Assembly: GCF_028416595.1 (NCBI RefSeq)
Contig: NZ_JAMQKC010000001.1
Location: 248,001 to 312,000, forward strand
Length of the DNA stretch: 64,000 nt
Direction of reading: 5' to 3'
From: Aquibacillus salsiterrae
GTDB lineage: Bacteria > Bacillota > Bacilli > Bacillales > Amphibacillaceae
A program made the translations under genes and the position numbers. A model generated the notes under the pieces. The model searched no databases, had not been told where the DNA came from, and saw nothing but the letters and a program-made list of their open reading frames with translations. Positions 29,510-38,601 of this stretch are shown in pieces; the first letter of the stretch is position 1, and each line of letters starts with the position of its first letter.

Positions 29510-29800
29510 TTAAGGTAATTCAATTTGCTTATTTTCTGTAGATTCCTTATATAGAACTATTGTATTCCCAATAATTTGAACTAATTCAGCATTCGTTCCA
29601 TTTGATAATGCATGTGCTACTTCATCTTTATCTTCGAGACAATTTTGTAATACACTAATCTTTAACAGCTCTCTTTTTTCTAGTGCGTCACTTATTTGAT
29701 CAATCATATTATCGTTCACCCCTGTTTTACCAACTTGGAAAATTGGATTAAGGTGGTGCGCCTGTGACCTTAAGTACCTTTTTTGTTTACCAGTTAACAT
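29510..29800 (-). CDS. yhbY: YhbY-family CRM-domain RNA-binding protein (YqeI)
   Basis: 96 aa, a single CRM domain: MLTGKQKRYLRSQAHHLNPI, the GxxG loop as KTGVNDN, and ALEKRELLKISVLQN. It associates with pre-50S particles. It starts one base past the aroE stop region, in the conserved aroE-yqeI-nadD order. Confidence 0.95.
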   Translation of the reverse strand: MLTGKQKRYLRSQAHHLNPIFQVGKTGVNDNMIDQISDALEKRELLKISVLQNCLEDKDEVAHALSNGTNAELVQIIGNTIVLYKESTENKQIELP

Positions 29801-29801
29801 A

Positions 29802-30644
29802 TTATTCTTTACCTCTCAATCTGAGTTCTAGTTTATTTAGTAGACCGTCAAGCCCAACAGTTTCATTTGTCCATATCTCAAAAGCTAACTCTGCTTGATA
29901 TAAAAGCATTGCGTAACCCTGATGTATCCTGCCGCCTCTTACCTTTGCTTCTTGAAGAAGGGATGTTACTAAAGGTTGATAGACGATGTCACTGACAACA
30001 GCATCATGCTTTAGTTTATTTAAAGCAATGATTTTGCTGTCTATATTAGGCTTCATTCCGACAGATGTCGTTTGAACTAGGAAATCGTAGTGTTCGAGCA
30101 TCGATTCAGCTTCTTCAAAGGATAGAATAGTTGTCTCTATGTGATTTTCCTTTAATTCTAAAAAGGATTTAGCCCTATCTATGGTGCGGTTCGCTATATC
30201 AATTGATGCAAAGTTTTCTTGCACTAATGCACGGTATATCCCTCTTGCTGCACCTCCAGCACCGAGCAATAAGACCTTATTTTCCGGACGGAACACATCT
30301 GGAAAGTCACTTTTAACCGACCTAACGTAACCTTGACCATCTGTATTATAGCCTTTCCACGTGCCATTTTTGGAAACCACTGTGTTAACTGCTCCAATTT
30401 TTTCCGCATCTGGGTCTAATTCATCTAAGTATTCCATAATATCTTGTTTATATGGAACTGTTACATTAAAACCGTCCACCTGTTTACTTTTCAACAGCTT
30501 AACCGTTTCCCCGAGGTTAGCCTTAGTTGTTTCATACAAGCGATACTCTCCGTCAATTCCTAGTTTGTCCATAAATTGCCCATGAATCCATGGTGATAAG
30601 GAATGACCAATTGGATATCCAATTAATCCTAAAGCTAATGTCAC
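29802..30644 (-). CDS. aroE: Shikimate dehydrogenase
   Basis: 280 aa NADPH-dependent reductase of 3-dehydroshikimate in aromatic amino acid synthesis. The substrate site is GYPIGHSLSPWIHG near the N-terminus. The catalytic Lys/Asp lie in VTVPYKQDIMEYLD and AVNTV...NTDGQGYV. The dinucleotide fold is LLGAGGAARGIYRAL. The start is GTG with GGGAGG upstream. Confidence 0.97.
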   Translation of the reverse strand: MTLALGLIGYPIGHSLSPWIHGQFMDKLGIDGEYRLYETTKANLGETVKLLKSKQVDGFNVTVPYKQDIMEYLDELDPDAEKIGAVNTVVSKNGTWKGYNTDGQGYVRSVKSDFPDVFRPENKVLLLGAGGAARGIYRALVQENFASIDIANRTIDRAKSFLELKENHIETTILSFEEAESMLEHYDFLVQTTSVGMKPNIDSKIIALNKLKHDAVVSDIVYQPLVTSLLQEAKVRGGRIHQGYAMLLYQAELAFEIWTNETVGLDGLLNKLELRLRGKE

Positions 30645-30671
30645 CAGTTTCCTCCCCCTTCTAATCCAGCT

Positions 30672-31784
30672 TTAAATCAGTGATGAACGAATCGACACTG
30701 GAACACCTTCTGGACTATGTGCAGTAATTGTCGCCTCTCCATCTGGTAACGTAACCCAACCCAAACCCGGAAAAACAATATCTGTTTTACCTTTCACACG
30801 AAAGTTATGAGCTCGTAATGGCGGTAGTTTTGCGATTGTATCTTGATTAGGTGGTTTAAGCATCTCACCAACATGGTTTCGATACAATTCATCTGCATTA
30901 TCTAATTTCGTCCGGTGTATGGTTAATTCATTGGAAAAATAACAGACAAATGATTGGCGTAGCCCCTGTTCAAAATCAATCCGAGCTAATCCTCCGAAAA
31001 ACAATGTCTGTTTTTCATTTAATTGGAATACCCTAGGTTTAATTTCTTTCTTTGGTGTGATGACTTTAAGATCCTCATCTGAAATATAATGAGCGACTTG
31101 TGTACGATTAATTACACCCGGAGTATCAAATAAGGAGCTCTTGTCATCTAATGGAATTTCAATAAACCCTAATGTAGTTCCTGGGAAATAGGACGTAGTA
31201 ATCGCATCGTTAACACCGGTAGACTGGTTGATTAACTGATTAATAAAAGTTGATTTACCTACATTTGTACTGCCGACAACATAAACATCTTTCCGCTTAC
31301 GGTATTGTTCCATTGCAGTCTTTAACCGTTCCATTCCGACGCCCTTATAAGCTGAGATAAGAAACACATCCTGAACAGGTAATCCTAACTCCTTTGCAGA
31401 CATTTGCAACCATTGCTTTAGCTTATTTTTGTTTGTAGACTTAGGCAACAGATCGACTTTATTGCCCACTAAAATAATTGGATTTGTACCAGTTAGTCGT
31501 TGTAACCCAGAAATAAAACTACCATTAAAATCAAAAATATCAACAAGTTTAATAATTAACCCTTGATTGTGACGAATTTGACTAATCATTTTTAGAAAGT
31601 CATCGTCTGTTAAGGCTACATCCTGTACTTCATTATAATGCTTTAATCGAAAACATCGTTTACAAATAACAACTTCCCTATCTAAAGCCGACTTAGGGGC
31701 AAATCCCGCTTCGTTCTGATTCTCTGTTTGAATCAAAACGCCACACCCTTGACAATGAATTTCTTCCGTATTTATTCCTTCCAA
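30672..31784 (-). CDS. yqeH: Circularly permuted GTPase YqeH, 30S assembly factor
   Basis: 370 aa. The N-terminal zinc finger has CQGCG and CKRCFRLKHY. The GTPase motifs run in permuted order: G4 NKVDLLPKS, then G1 GSTNVGKST, then G3 DTPG. It helps mature the small ribosomal subunit. I place the start at TTG 31784, overlapping yqeG by 13 bases, with AAGGG about eight bases upstream. ATG at 31811 lacks a ribosome site. The N-terminus is therefore the least certain part. Confidence 0.92.
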   Translation of the reverse strand: MEGINTEEIHCQGCGVLIQTENQNEAGFAPKSALDREVVICKRCFRLKHYNEVQDVALTDDDFLKMISQIRHNQGLIIKLVDIFDFNGSFISGLQRLTGTNPIILVGNKVDLLPKSTNKNKLKQWLQMSAKELGLPVQDVFLISAYKGVGMERLKTAMEQYRKRKDVYVVGSTNVGKSTFINQLINQSTGVNDAITTSYFPGTTLGFIEIPLDDKSSLFDTPGVINRTQVAHYISDEDLKVITPKKEIKPRVFQLNEKQTLFFGGLARIDFEQGLRQSFVCYFSNELTIHRTKLDNADELYRNHVGEMLKPPNQDTIAKLPPLRAHNFRVKGKTDIVFPGLGWVTLPDGEATITAHSPEGVPVSIRSSLI

Positions 31785-32287
31785 GTTACCATCCCTTTCT
31801 TTCTCATCCAACTTAGTATTCTTCGTTCTAGAAAACGGTTGATTCGGGTTAACCTACCATCCGTTTCAACAATCGGAACAACTAGAATGGTGTAAAAGCC
31901 AGAACTATTTCCACCCAAGACATCTGTTAACAATTGGTCACCAATAACAACGATGTCTGTTTTGTCTAAATCCATATCCTTTGCCGCTTTAACAAAAGCT
32001 TTTCTTAATGGTTTCCTTGCACTGTACACAAATGGTGTATTTAATGGCTCAGAGAAGAATTTAACTCGTTCCTCATTATTATTGGATATAATGGTTACCT
32101 TAATATCATTTTCTTCCATAGATTTAAACCATTTTACAATTTCGGGTGTAGCATTTTTCACGTCCCACGCTACAAGTGTGTTATCAAGATCTGTAATGAT
32201 GCCTTTAATTCCTTTTTCTTTTAGTGTTTTAGGTGTTATATCCATGACACTCTTTACATGCTCGTTTGGTAAAAAACGTTTTATCAA
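31772..32287 (-). CDS. yqeG: YqeG, HAD-superfamily (subclass IIIA) phosphatase
   Basis: 171 aa. HAD motif I is DLDNTLVAWD, motif II ISNNNEERV, motif III KAA and motif IV VIGDQLLTDVLGG. The physiological substrate is not established in Bacillus. TTG at 32287 is preferred over GTG at 32296 because GAGGTG is then six to seven bases upstream and the start matches B. subtilis. It is first in the yqeG-yqeM operon and divergent from sda. Confidence 0.92.
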   Translation of the reverse strand: MIKRFLPNEHVKSVMDITPKTLKEKGIKGIITDLDNTLVAWDVKNATPEIVKWFKSMEENDIKVTIISNNNEERVKFFSEPLNTPFVYSARKPLRKAFVKAAKDMDLDKTDIVVIGDQLLTDVLGGNSSGFYTILVVPIVETDGRLTRINRFLERRILSWMRKKGMVTWKE

Positions 32288-32458
32288 AAATCCCACCTCA
32301 ATTTACAATAACCACTTTTATCCTTAATCATCATACCCGTTTATTTCCTAGGATTCAAAAAATTTATCATACAAACAAAAAAGCAAAGTGACCATGTATA
32401 TGCAGAAATTCTAATTTTTTTCTATAAACCGTTCGACAAATTTCTACAAGCGTCGAGC

Positions 32459-32557
32459 TGTGGATAACTTTATTAACATTATACACAGTGACAGACCAAT
32501 ATATTTAGTCAGAAACAGCTGTTTACTAACAAGTTATATACAATTCCCTGTAGATAA
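32459..32557. promoter_or_regulatory. DnaA-box cluster upstream of sda
   Basis: A perfect box TGTGGATAA is at 32459-32467. Near-matches are TTATACACA (32479-32487, one mismatch), TTATATACA (32534-32542, two mismatches) and TGTAGATAA (32549-32557, one mismatch). B. subtilis sda is activated by DnaA through such sites, so that replication stress blocks sporulation. Confidence 0.75.
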
Positions 32558-32672
32558 CTTGCAACTTGTCCGTCAATCCCTTTCATGATAAAGTGTTATT
32601 AACTTCTTAGACAAACTTCAAAACCTTTAAAATTGTATAGGAAGTAAGCTTCCAATACAGGAGGGGCTGCAT

Positions 32673-32816
32673 ATGGAACACTTATCAGATGAATTGTTAA
32701 TTGAATCTTATTTTAAAGCAACTGAATTAGGTTTGAGTCCAGATTTTATCCGTTTAATTGAGAAAGAAATTGAAAAACGTTCCTTAGTTCACGAAATCAT
32801 TTATTCGGCTAATTGA
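32673..32816 (+). CDS. sda: Sporulation checkpoint inhibitor Sda
   Basis: 47 aa: [20 protein letters not shown] ... [10 protein letters not shown], clearly Sda. It forms a helical hairpin that binds histidine kinase KinA and blocks phosphorelay when replication is disturbed. AGGAGGGGCTGCAT precedes the ATG. It is flanked by a DnaA-box cluster upstream and its own terminator downstream. Too short for most automated callers. Confidence 0.96.
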   Translation: MEHLSDELLIESYFKATELGLSPDFIRLIEKEIEKRSLVHEIIYSAN

Positions 32817-32855
32817 ATCTAACTAGAACAGTAGAGAAAAATACAAATTTTGTCG

Positions 32856-32896
32856 AACTCTTGTCACTTTTATATAAGGCAAGAGTTTTTTGTTTT
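32856..32896 (+). terminator. Intrinsic terminator of sda
   Basis: AACTCTTG (32856-32863) pairs with CAAGAGTT (32880-32887), followed by TTTTGTTTT. Confidence 0.85.
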
Positions 32897-32943
32897 GGTA
32901 TGATAGTAGTATATGTCATCTATAGGATTGCATTAGTTGAATA

Positions 32944-32973
32944 TTGTTGTTATTTTTGATAAAAATGTACTAT
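32944..32973 (+). promoter_or_regulatory. Possible promoter of the mrp operon
   Basis: TTGTTG (32944-32949), 18-base spacer, TACTAT (32968-32973), 64 bases before mrpA. A modest match to sigma-A. Confidence 0.35.
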
Positions 32974-33036
32974 GATGAGTTAAGTACATTCATATTGTTC
33001 CTTGTTTCACAATATAAAGGAGGACTTTAACTAAAG

Positions 33037-35370
33037 ATGCTGTTTACTATTATCATCCCATTACTATTTGCAATTTTTGTACCTGCTTTTGCAAAATGGA
33101 AAGACAAAATTCATACAGGCTATTTTGTTCTTCTCGTTCCATTATCCATTTTCATTTACTATCTCCAATTTATTGGTGAGGATTTTCAACCAATTTCCGC
33201 TTCTTATTCATGGATACCATCACTAATGATTTCCTTATCTTTCTACCTTGATGGACTGAGTTTATTATTTGTACTACTTATTAGTGGAATTGGAACACTA
33301 GTCACTTTTTATTCCATTTATTATCTACATAAATCGGAGCGGCTTGGATCTTTCTATGTTTATTTGTTATTATTTATGGCTGCAATGCTAGGTGTTGTAT
33401 TGTCTGACAACATATTTGTACTATATACATTTTGGGAGCTAACATCGATTTCATCATTCTTACTTATTGGTTATTGGCATCACCGCGCCGCCTCCCGTTA
33501 TGGTGCTTTAAAGTCTATGATGATAACTGTTTTTGGCGGACTAAGTATGCTCGGTGGATTAATTCTGTTGAATGTCATCACAGGCACTACTAGTATTCAA
33601 GCAATGATTCAACAAAAGGATATTATTCTCGAAAGTCCTTATTTGCCGATAATTATGACATTTATTTTCCTAGGAGCATTTACAAAATCTGCCCAATTCC
33701 CATTTCATATATGGTTACCTGATGCAATGGAAGCACCTACCCCAGTTAGTGCCTATTTGCACTCTGCAACGATGGTAAAAGCTGGTATCTTTCTGATTGC
33801 TCGTTTCTTACCTATCTTCGTCTTAAACGAATGGTTCTTTGTTGTAGTAAGTGGTATCGGGATACTAACTTTATGTTGGGGATCATTTATGGCAGTAAGA
33901 CAAACAGACTTAAAAGGGATTCTTGCATTCTCTACTATCAGCCAGTTAGGGTTGATTATGAGTTTGTTAGGTATCGGAACGAAGACAGCTATATTTGCTG
34001 CTGCTTTTCACACCTTGAATCACGCAACATTTAAAGGAAGTTTGTTCATGATTGCTGGCATAGTCGATCATGAAACAGGTACAAGAGATATTCGTAAATT
34101 AGGTGGGTTAATGACCTTATTACCAATATCTGCAACATTAGCATTTTTCGGCGCATTTTCAATGGCTGGAATGCCTTTACCGTTCCTAAACGGTTTTTAT
34201 AGTAAGGAAATGTTTTTCGATGCAACGTTGGAATTACATGATAACCCACTAGTTGGAGCACAATTACTCGGGCAAGCAATACCATACTTAGCGGTTATTG
34301 GAAGTATTTTCACATTTATCTATTCCATGTATTTAGTCTTTGGTACATTTACAGGCAAGGCAAAATTAGATCAATTACCTAAGAAACCTCATGAAGCTCC
34401 ACTTGGTATGCTTGTGTCACCAATCCTATTAGTGATTGCCGTAATTGTCATCGGTCTATTTCCGAATCTAGTTAATCAGTCGTTTCTAGCCCATACCGCA
34501 GAGGCAATTAGTGGCTACCAAATTGAAAAGAACATTGTATTTTGGCAAGGATTTATTCCACCTTTATTTATGTCGATTACAGTTGTTGTGCTTGGAGCAC
34601 TTTTATATGTGACTAGAAAGAAGTGGTCAAAAGTTTACACTGTTATTCCAGGTAACCTTAGCTTTAACCGTGTCTATGACAAGATTATCGTTGGGGTTGA
34701 AACATACTCGAGTAAGATTACGAACAGCTATATGAATGGTTCACTTAGAAGATATATAGCATTAATTATGACAATGATTGTCGTGACCACATTTGTTACC
34801 ATTTTTGCAACCGGCGGATTTCAGATAAAGACAGATGATTTGGCAGAAGTATCTTATGCCGAGATTTTTGTAGCAGTTACAATGGCGCTTGCAGCAATTG
34901 GAACTGTCTTTGCCAGAAATAAAATTGCCGCAATCCTAATCCTTGGTGTTGTTGGCTACGGGTTATCTCTGTTATTTGTTATTTATCGGGCTCCAGACCT
35001 TGCTTTAACTCAGTTAGTTGTCGAAACAATAACCGTGGCATTATTTTTGCTATGCTTTTACCATCTTCCTAATTTAAGAAAAACAGACGATACAATCGGA
35101 ATCAAGCTTACAAATGGAATAATTGCTACTAGTTTTGGAACGATGATGACACTGGTTGCGATTTCTGCTCACAGTAGTAAATGGTTTCCAACCATATCTG
35201 ATTACTATGTAGAAACATCCTACAAGCTTGGTGGTGGAGACAATATTGTGAACATCATATTAGTCGATATGCGGGGCTTGGATACGTTATTTGAAATTAC
35301 TGTTCTTGGTATTGCTGCACTTGCTATCTACGGAATGGTAAAGCTACGAGGCGAAAAGGAGGGTGAGTAA
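33037..35370 (+). CDS. mrpA: Na+/H+ antiporter subunit MrpA
   Basis: 777 aa, about 20 membrane helices. It is homologous to complex I NuoL: the proton-channel part includes LPDAMEAPTPVSAYLHSATMVKAG with the conserved Lys. The C-terminal DUF4040/MbhE-type region ends GGGDNIVNIILVDMRGLDTLFEITVLGIA. It is the largest subunit of the multi-gene antiporter that exports Na+ for alkali and salt tolerance. AAAGGAGG lies 13-14 bases before the ATG, somewhat far. Its C-terminus is the normal MrpA end, so the missing mrpB is not fused here. Confidence 0.96.
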   Translation: MLFTIIIPLLFAIFVPAFAKWKDKIHTGYFVLLVPLSIFIYYLQFIGEDFQPISASYSWIPSLMISLSFYLDGLSLLFVLLISGIGTLVTFYSIYYLHKSERLGSFYVYLLLFMAAMLGVVLSDNIFVLYTFWELTSISSFLLIGYWHHRAASRYGALKSMMITVFGGLSMLGGLILLNVITGTTSIQAMIQQKDIILESPYLPIIMTFIFLGAFTKSAQFPFHIWLPDAMEAPTPVSAYLHSATMVKAGIFLIARFLPIFVLNEWFFVVVSGIGILTLCWGSFMAVRQTDLKGILAFSTISQLGLIMSLLGIGTKTAIFAAAFHTLNHATFKGSLFMIAGIVDHETGTRDIRKLGGLMTLLPISATLAFFGAFSMAGMPLPFLNGFYSKEMFFDATLELHDNPLVGAQLLGQAIPYLAVIGSIFTFIYSMYLVFGTFTGKAKLDQLPKKPHEAPLGMLVSPILLVIAVIVIGLFPNLVNQSFLAHTAEAISGYQIEKNIVFWQGFIPPLFMSITVVVLGALLYVTRKKWSKVYTVIPGNLSFNRVYDKIIVGVETYSSKITNSYMNGSLRRYIALIMTMIVVTTFVTIFATGGFQIKTDDLAEVSYAEIFVAVTMALAAIGTVFARNKIAAILILGVVGYGLSLLFVIYRAPDLALTQLVVETITVALFLLCFYHLPNLRKTDDTIGIKLTNGIIATSFGTMMTLVAISAHSSKWFPTISDYYVETSYKLGGGDNIVNIILVDMRGLDTLFEITVLGIAALAIYGMVKLRGEKEGE

Positions 35371-35372
35371 CG

Positions 35373-35711
35373 ATGGAAATAATCATGTCTATTTTATCGG
35401 GCATTTTATTTACAACTGGCATCTACAATCTGTTACAAAAACAATTACTTAGAATAATAATCGGGACAGCATTAATTTCCCATGGTGCTCACCTATTCAT
35501 CTTGACAATGGGAAAGTTAAAAAGAGGGGCACCGCCAATACTTGAATATGACATTAGTCAATATACTGACCCATTACCACAAGCTCTGATTCTAACATCT
35601 ATTGTTATCAGCTTCGGGGTCACAAGTTTATTACTCGTGTTGGCATATCGCGTTTCCAAACGAAATGAAACAGACAATATGGATTTATTAAGGGGTAACG
35701 AAAATGAGTAA
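35373..35711 (+). CDS. mrpC: Na+/H+ antiporter subunit MrpC
   Basis: 112 aa, three membrane helices, NuoK-like. Diagnostic segment: YDISQYTDPLPQALILTSIVISFG. It starts two bases after the mrpA stop with AGGAGGGTG as ribosome site. In other Bacillaceae mrpB separates these genes; here it is absent. Confidence 0.95.
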   Translation: MEIIMSILSGILFTTGIYNLLQKQLLRIIIGTALISHGAHLFILTMGKLKRGAPPILEYDISQYTDPLPQALILTSIVISFGVTSLLLVLAYRVSKRNETDNMDLLRGNENE

Positions 35712-37185
35712 CTTAGCTGTTTTACCAATTGTCATGCCGTTGATTGCCGGGGTATTGCTTGCTTTTTTTCATAATAAACTACCTTTGGTCAGAACATTGG
35801 CGAAAGTTCTAACAATAATCAACTTTCTTGTTGTTTTATACGTCTTTTATTATGTGATTAATAATGGATCTGTTGTACTAGAGACCGGTGGATGGATTGC
35901 TCCATACGGTATCATCTTAGTAGCGGATATATTTTCTATAACGCTCGTTTTAACGACAAATATTATAGCCTTGGCAACGGTTTTTTATGCTCCACTAACT
36001 TTATCAAAAAAGCAAGAAGAGTTTTACTTCTATTCTTTTTTCTTTTTATTAATAACTGGTGTGTCCGGGGCTTTTATTACTGGAGATTTGTTTAACCTTT
36101 TTGTATTTTTTGAAGTATTGCTTATGGCTTCCTATGGATTGATTGTTCTCGGTGGAGAAAGAGTTCAATTACGTGAATCGATAAAATATGTGCTAATCAA
36201 TTTGTTTTCTTCAATGCTGTTTGTAACAACAGTTGCTTTTCTATATTCTGTCGTTGGAACGGTAAATATGGCTCAAATTGCTGAAAGAGTCGGTGAGGTT
36301 GAACAAAAGGGTGTTTTAACAACCATTGCTATTTTACTATTCTTTGTCTTTGGGACAAAAGCCGCCTTATTCCCATTGTATTATTGGTTACCGAAACCCT
36401 ATACGGTTCCTAACCCGGTAGTTTCCGCCTTATTTGGTGCATTGTTAACTAAGGTAGGAATTTATTCAATCATTCGCATATTTACACTTATATTCGTTTA
36501 TCAAACAACTTTTACCCATGATTTATTTCTATGGATAGCAGTGTTCACCTTAATCTTTGGGGTAATTGGTGCTCTATCAACAAATAATATAAAATTAATC
36601 ATTGCTTACAACATTATTCCTGCAGTGGGCTTTATGTTACTTGGAGTTGGCATTCTCAATGAAACAGCAGTTAGCGGGACAGTATATTATTTGGTTCATG
36701 ACATGCTTATAAAAGCTGCCTTATTTTTATTAATTGGGGCAATTGTACACTTGACGGGTACTACGGATTTAAAAAAGATGGGTGGACTCATCCATCATTA
36801 TCCATTGCTTGGTTGGATGTTGTTCCTTGCTGCCTTAATTTTAGCAGGAATTCCACCATTTAGCGGATTTATCGGCAAGCTCTTATTACTACAAGGTGCG
36901 CTTTTAAACGGCGAAATACTTGTTGTTATTATCGGTCTCCTGTCGAGTCTGTTAATTCTATTTTCCGTAATGAAAATCTTTATTCGTGCTTTTTGGGGAG
37001 AAGAAAACAAAGAAATTCAACCTAACAGAAAAATGGCAAATAAACTTACGATACCCGCAATTTTCTTGTTATTTTTCTCTGTATTATTAGGTGTTGGTGC
37101 AGAATTATTTTACCCAGGTGTTAAAAATATCTCTGCCTATCTATTAGACCCTGAAATCTATATACAATCTGTTTTAAAGGAGTAA
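35704..37185 (+). CDS. mrpD: Na+/H+ antiporter subunit MrpD
   Basis: 493 aa, about 14 helices, NuoM/N-like. FFEVLLMASYGLIVLGG carries the conserved membrane Glu. FGTKAALFPLYYWLPKPYTVPNPVVSALFG carries the channel Lys. It overlaps mrpC by eight bases. With MrpA it forms the ion-translocating part of the complex. Confidence 0.96.
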   Translation: MSNLAVLPIVMPLIAGVLLAFFHNKLPLVRTLAKVLTIINFLVVLYVFYYVINNGSVVLETGGWIAPYGIILVADIFSITLVLTTNIIALATVFYAPLTLSKKQEEFYFYSFFFLLITGVSGAFITGDLFNLFVFFEVLLMASYGLIVLGGERVQLRESIKYVLINLFSSMLFVTTVAFLYSVVGTVNMAQIAERVGEVEQKGVLTTIAILLFFVFGTKAALFPLYYWLPKPYTVPNPVVSALFGALLTKVGIYSIIRIFTLIFVYQTTFTHDLFLWIAVFTLIFGVIGALSTNNIKLIIAYNIIPAVGFMLLGVGILNETAVSGTVYYLVHDMLIKAALFLLIGAIVHLTGTTDLKKMGGLIHHYPLLGWMLFLAALILAGIPPFSGFIGKLLLLQGALLNGEILVVIIGLLSSLLILFSVMKIFIRAFWGEENKEIQPNRKMANKLTIPAIFLLFFSVLLGVGAELFYPGVKNISAYLLDPEIYIQSVLKE

Positions 37186-37189
37186 CCTT

Positions 37190-37666
37190 ATGGCATTTCA
37201 GATGATTTTAAACATTATCATTGCAATAATGTGGATGTTTTTAAGTGAAAATTATACATTTTCATCATTTATTTCAGGCTATATTATCGGAATACTACTC
37301 TTACTTGCATTCCAGCGGTTTATTCCAGACAACTTTTATATGATCCGTGTCGTAAAAGTAATTCGATTAGTCTTATTATTTTTCAAAGAGCTCCTTCTTT
37401 CAAATATTGAAATAGTTAAACTAGTGTATAAACCGAAGCCGAGTTTTGAACCAGGTATTTTTGCTCTTCCTACCGAGTTAAAGAGCAATTGGGAAATTAC
37501 CATGCTCGCTAACCTAATAACTTTAACACCTGGGACTTTATCTGTAGCTGTATCCGATGATAACTCCACCATTTTTATACACGCAATGGATTTAGGAGAT
37601 GTAGAGGAGTCAATTCAAGCAATTAAGGATACATTTGAAAAGGCCATTATGGAGGTGACACGATGA
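37190..37666 (+). CDS. mrpE: Na+/H+ antiporter subunit MrpE
   Basis: 158 aa. Two to three N-terminal membrane helices precede a soluble C-terminal domain. LANLITLTPGTLSVAVSDD is the family signature. AAAGGAGTAACCTT precedes the ATG. It overlaps mrpF by four bases. Confidence 0.95.
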   Translation: MAFQMILNIIIAIMWMFLSENYTFSSFISGYIIGILLLLAFQRFIPDNFYMIRVVKVIRLVLLFFKELLLSNIEIVKLVYKPKPSFEPGIFALPTELKSNWEITMLANLITLTPGTLSVAVSDDNSTIFIHAMDLGDVEESIQAIKDTFEKAIMEVTR

Positions 37667-37974
37667 GTACTTTGCTAGAAACATCCCAACAATTAATTCA
37701 AATCGTAGCAGTCTTATGTATGGTGGTTATTTCACTTTCGATTATTTTACTACTTTATCGTGTCATTTTTGGACCAACTAACCCAGACCGTGCCATTGCA
37801 CTTGACACGATTGGAATAAATTTAATGGCACTTGCAGGTCTTGTGGCAGTTTTATTATTAACGACTAAGTTTAATGATGTCATACTGTTAATTGGCATTC
37901 TGCTATTTATAGGGACAATAGCCATTGCAAAATTTATAGAAAAGGGTGTTATTATTGACAGGGACTTGGATTAA
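37663..37974 (+). CDS. mrpF: Na+/H+ antiporter subunit MrpF
   Basis: 103 aa, three membrane helices with the family motif GPTNPDRAIALDTIGIN. TGGAGGTGACACG precedes the ATG. It is coupled to mrpE and overlaps mrpG. Confidence 0.95.
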   Translation: MSTLLETSQQLIQIVAVLCMVVISLSIILLLYRVIFGPTNPDRAIALDTIGINLMALAGLVAVLLLTTKFNDVILLIGILLFIGTIAIAKFIEKGVIIDRDLD

Positions 37975-38329
37975 TTTTCTCATCGATATCGTCATCATCA
38001 TTTGCTTACTGGTCGGAACGTTTTTTATCTTCTCAACATCAATCGGAATTCTGAGATTTCCAGACGTGTATACTAGACTCCACGCATCAACTAAAGCAGC
38101 AACTCTTGGTGTTGCTGGTGTTATGATAGGTGCTTTTCTTTTCCTTTACTTGGAAAATGGAATAGTAAGCGGAAAACTTATCCTCGGTATTGTATTTGTT
38201 TTGTTAACTGCCCCAGTTTCTGGTCATATGATCTCAAGAGCTGCGCATCAAAGCGGCGTTAAGCCTTGGTCAAGAGGACAGTTAAAGGATGATTTCGCCG
38301 ATGCACTGAAAAGTAAAAATAAAAATTAG
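37955..38329 (+). CDS. mrpG: Na+/H+ antiporter subunit MrpG
   Basis: 124 aa, three membrane helices, with IGILRFPDVYTRLHASTKAATLG as the conserved core and a basic tail. I choose TTG at 37955, because AAGGGTG lies about six bases upstream; a GTG at 37946 overlaps that site. It overlaps mrpF by 20 bases and ends the operon before a strong terminator. Confidence 0.92.
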   Translation: MTGTWINFLIDIVIIICLLVGTFFIFSTSIGILRFPDVYTRLHASTKAATLGVAGVMIGAFLFLYLENGIVSGKLILGIVFVLLTAPVSGHMISRAAHQSGVKPWSRGQLKDDFADALKSKNKN

Positions 38330-38379
38330 CCTAGAACTTAGAAAATCTAATTAACATTACATTGGTCTAAAATACAGTT

Positions 38380-38417
38380 AACGACTCTAACATTATTTGT
38401 TGGAGTCGTTTTTTTAC
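38380..38417 (+). terminator. Intrinsic terminator of the mrp operon
   Basis: AACGACTC (38380-38387) pairs with GAGTCGTT (38403-38410), then TTTTTTTAC. Confidence 0.9.
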
Positions 38418-38529
38418 GTAATGAAAAAAATTCAGTAGTATGTCAACAGATAATCCTTTGCTGTGAAGAGGCAGCTGCACTTTTTTTAGAGTTAATACTG
38501 TGCGCTTGTAAATTTTTTTGGTCTGGACA

Positions 38530-38558
38530 GGCACAAAATCATACTTTGCACATACAGT
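38530..38558 (+). promoter_or_regulatory. Sporulation-type promoter of sigK
   Basis: CATACAGT (38551-38558) matches the sigma-E -10 (CATACAnT) and also the sigma-K -10 form CATAnnnTA. GGCACAAA (38530-38537) is a fair sigma-E -35 at 13-base spacing. B. subtilis sigK is read by sigma-E with SpoIIID and then by sigma-K. Confidence 0.55.
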
Positions 38559-38601
38559 ATGTTATAGGCCTTAGCCTAATCTTGTAGGAGGTGCATGTGT
38601 T

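Noticed and set aside
35341-35373. MrpA-MrpB gene fusion
   Set aside because: The end of MrpA is the ordinary MrpA C-terminus, so the missing MrpB is not hidden as a fusion.
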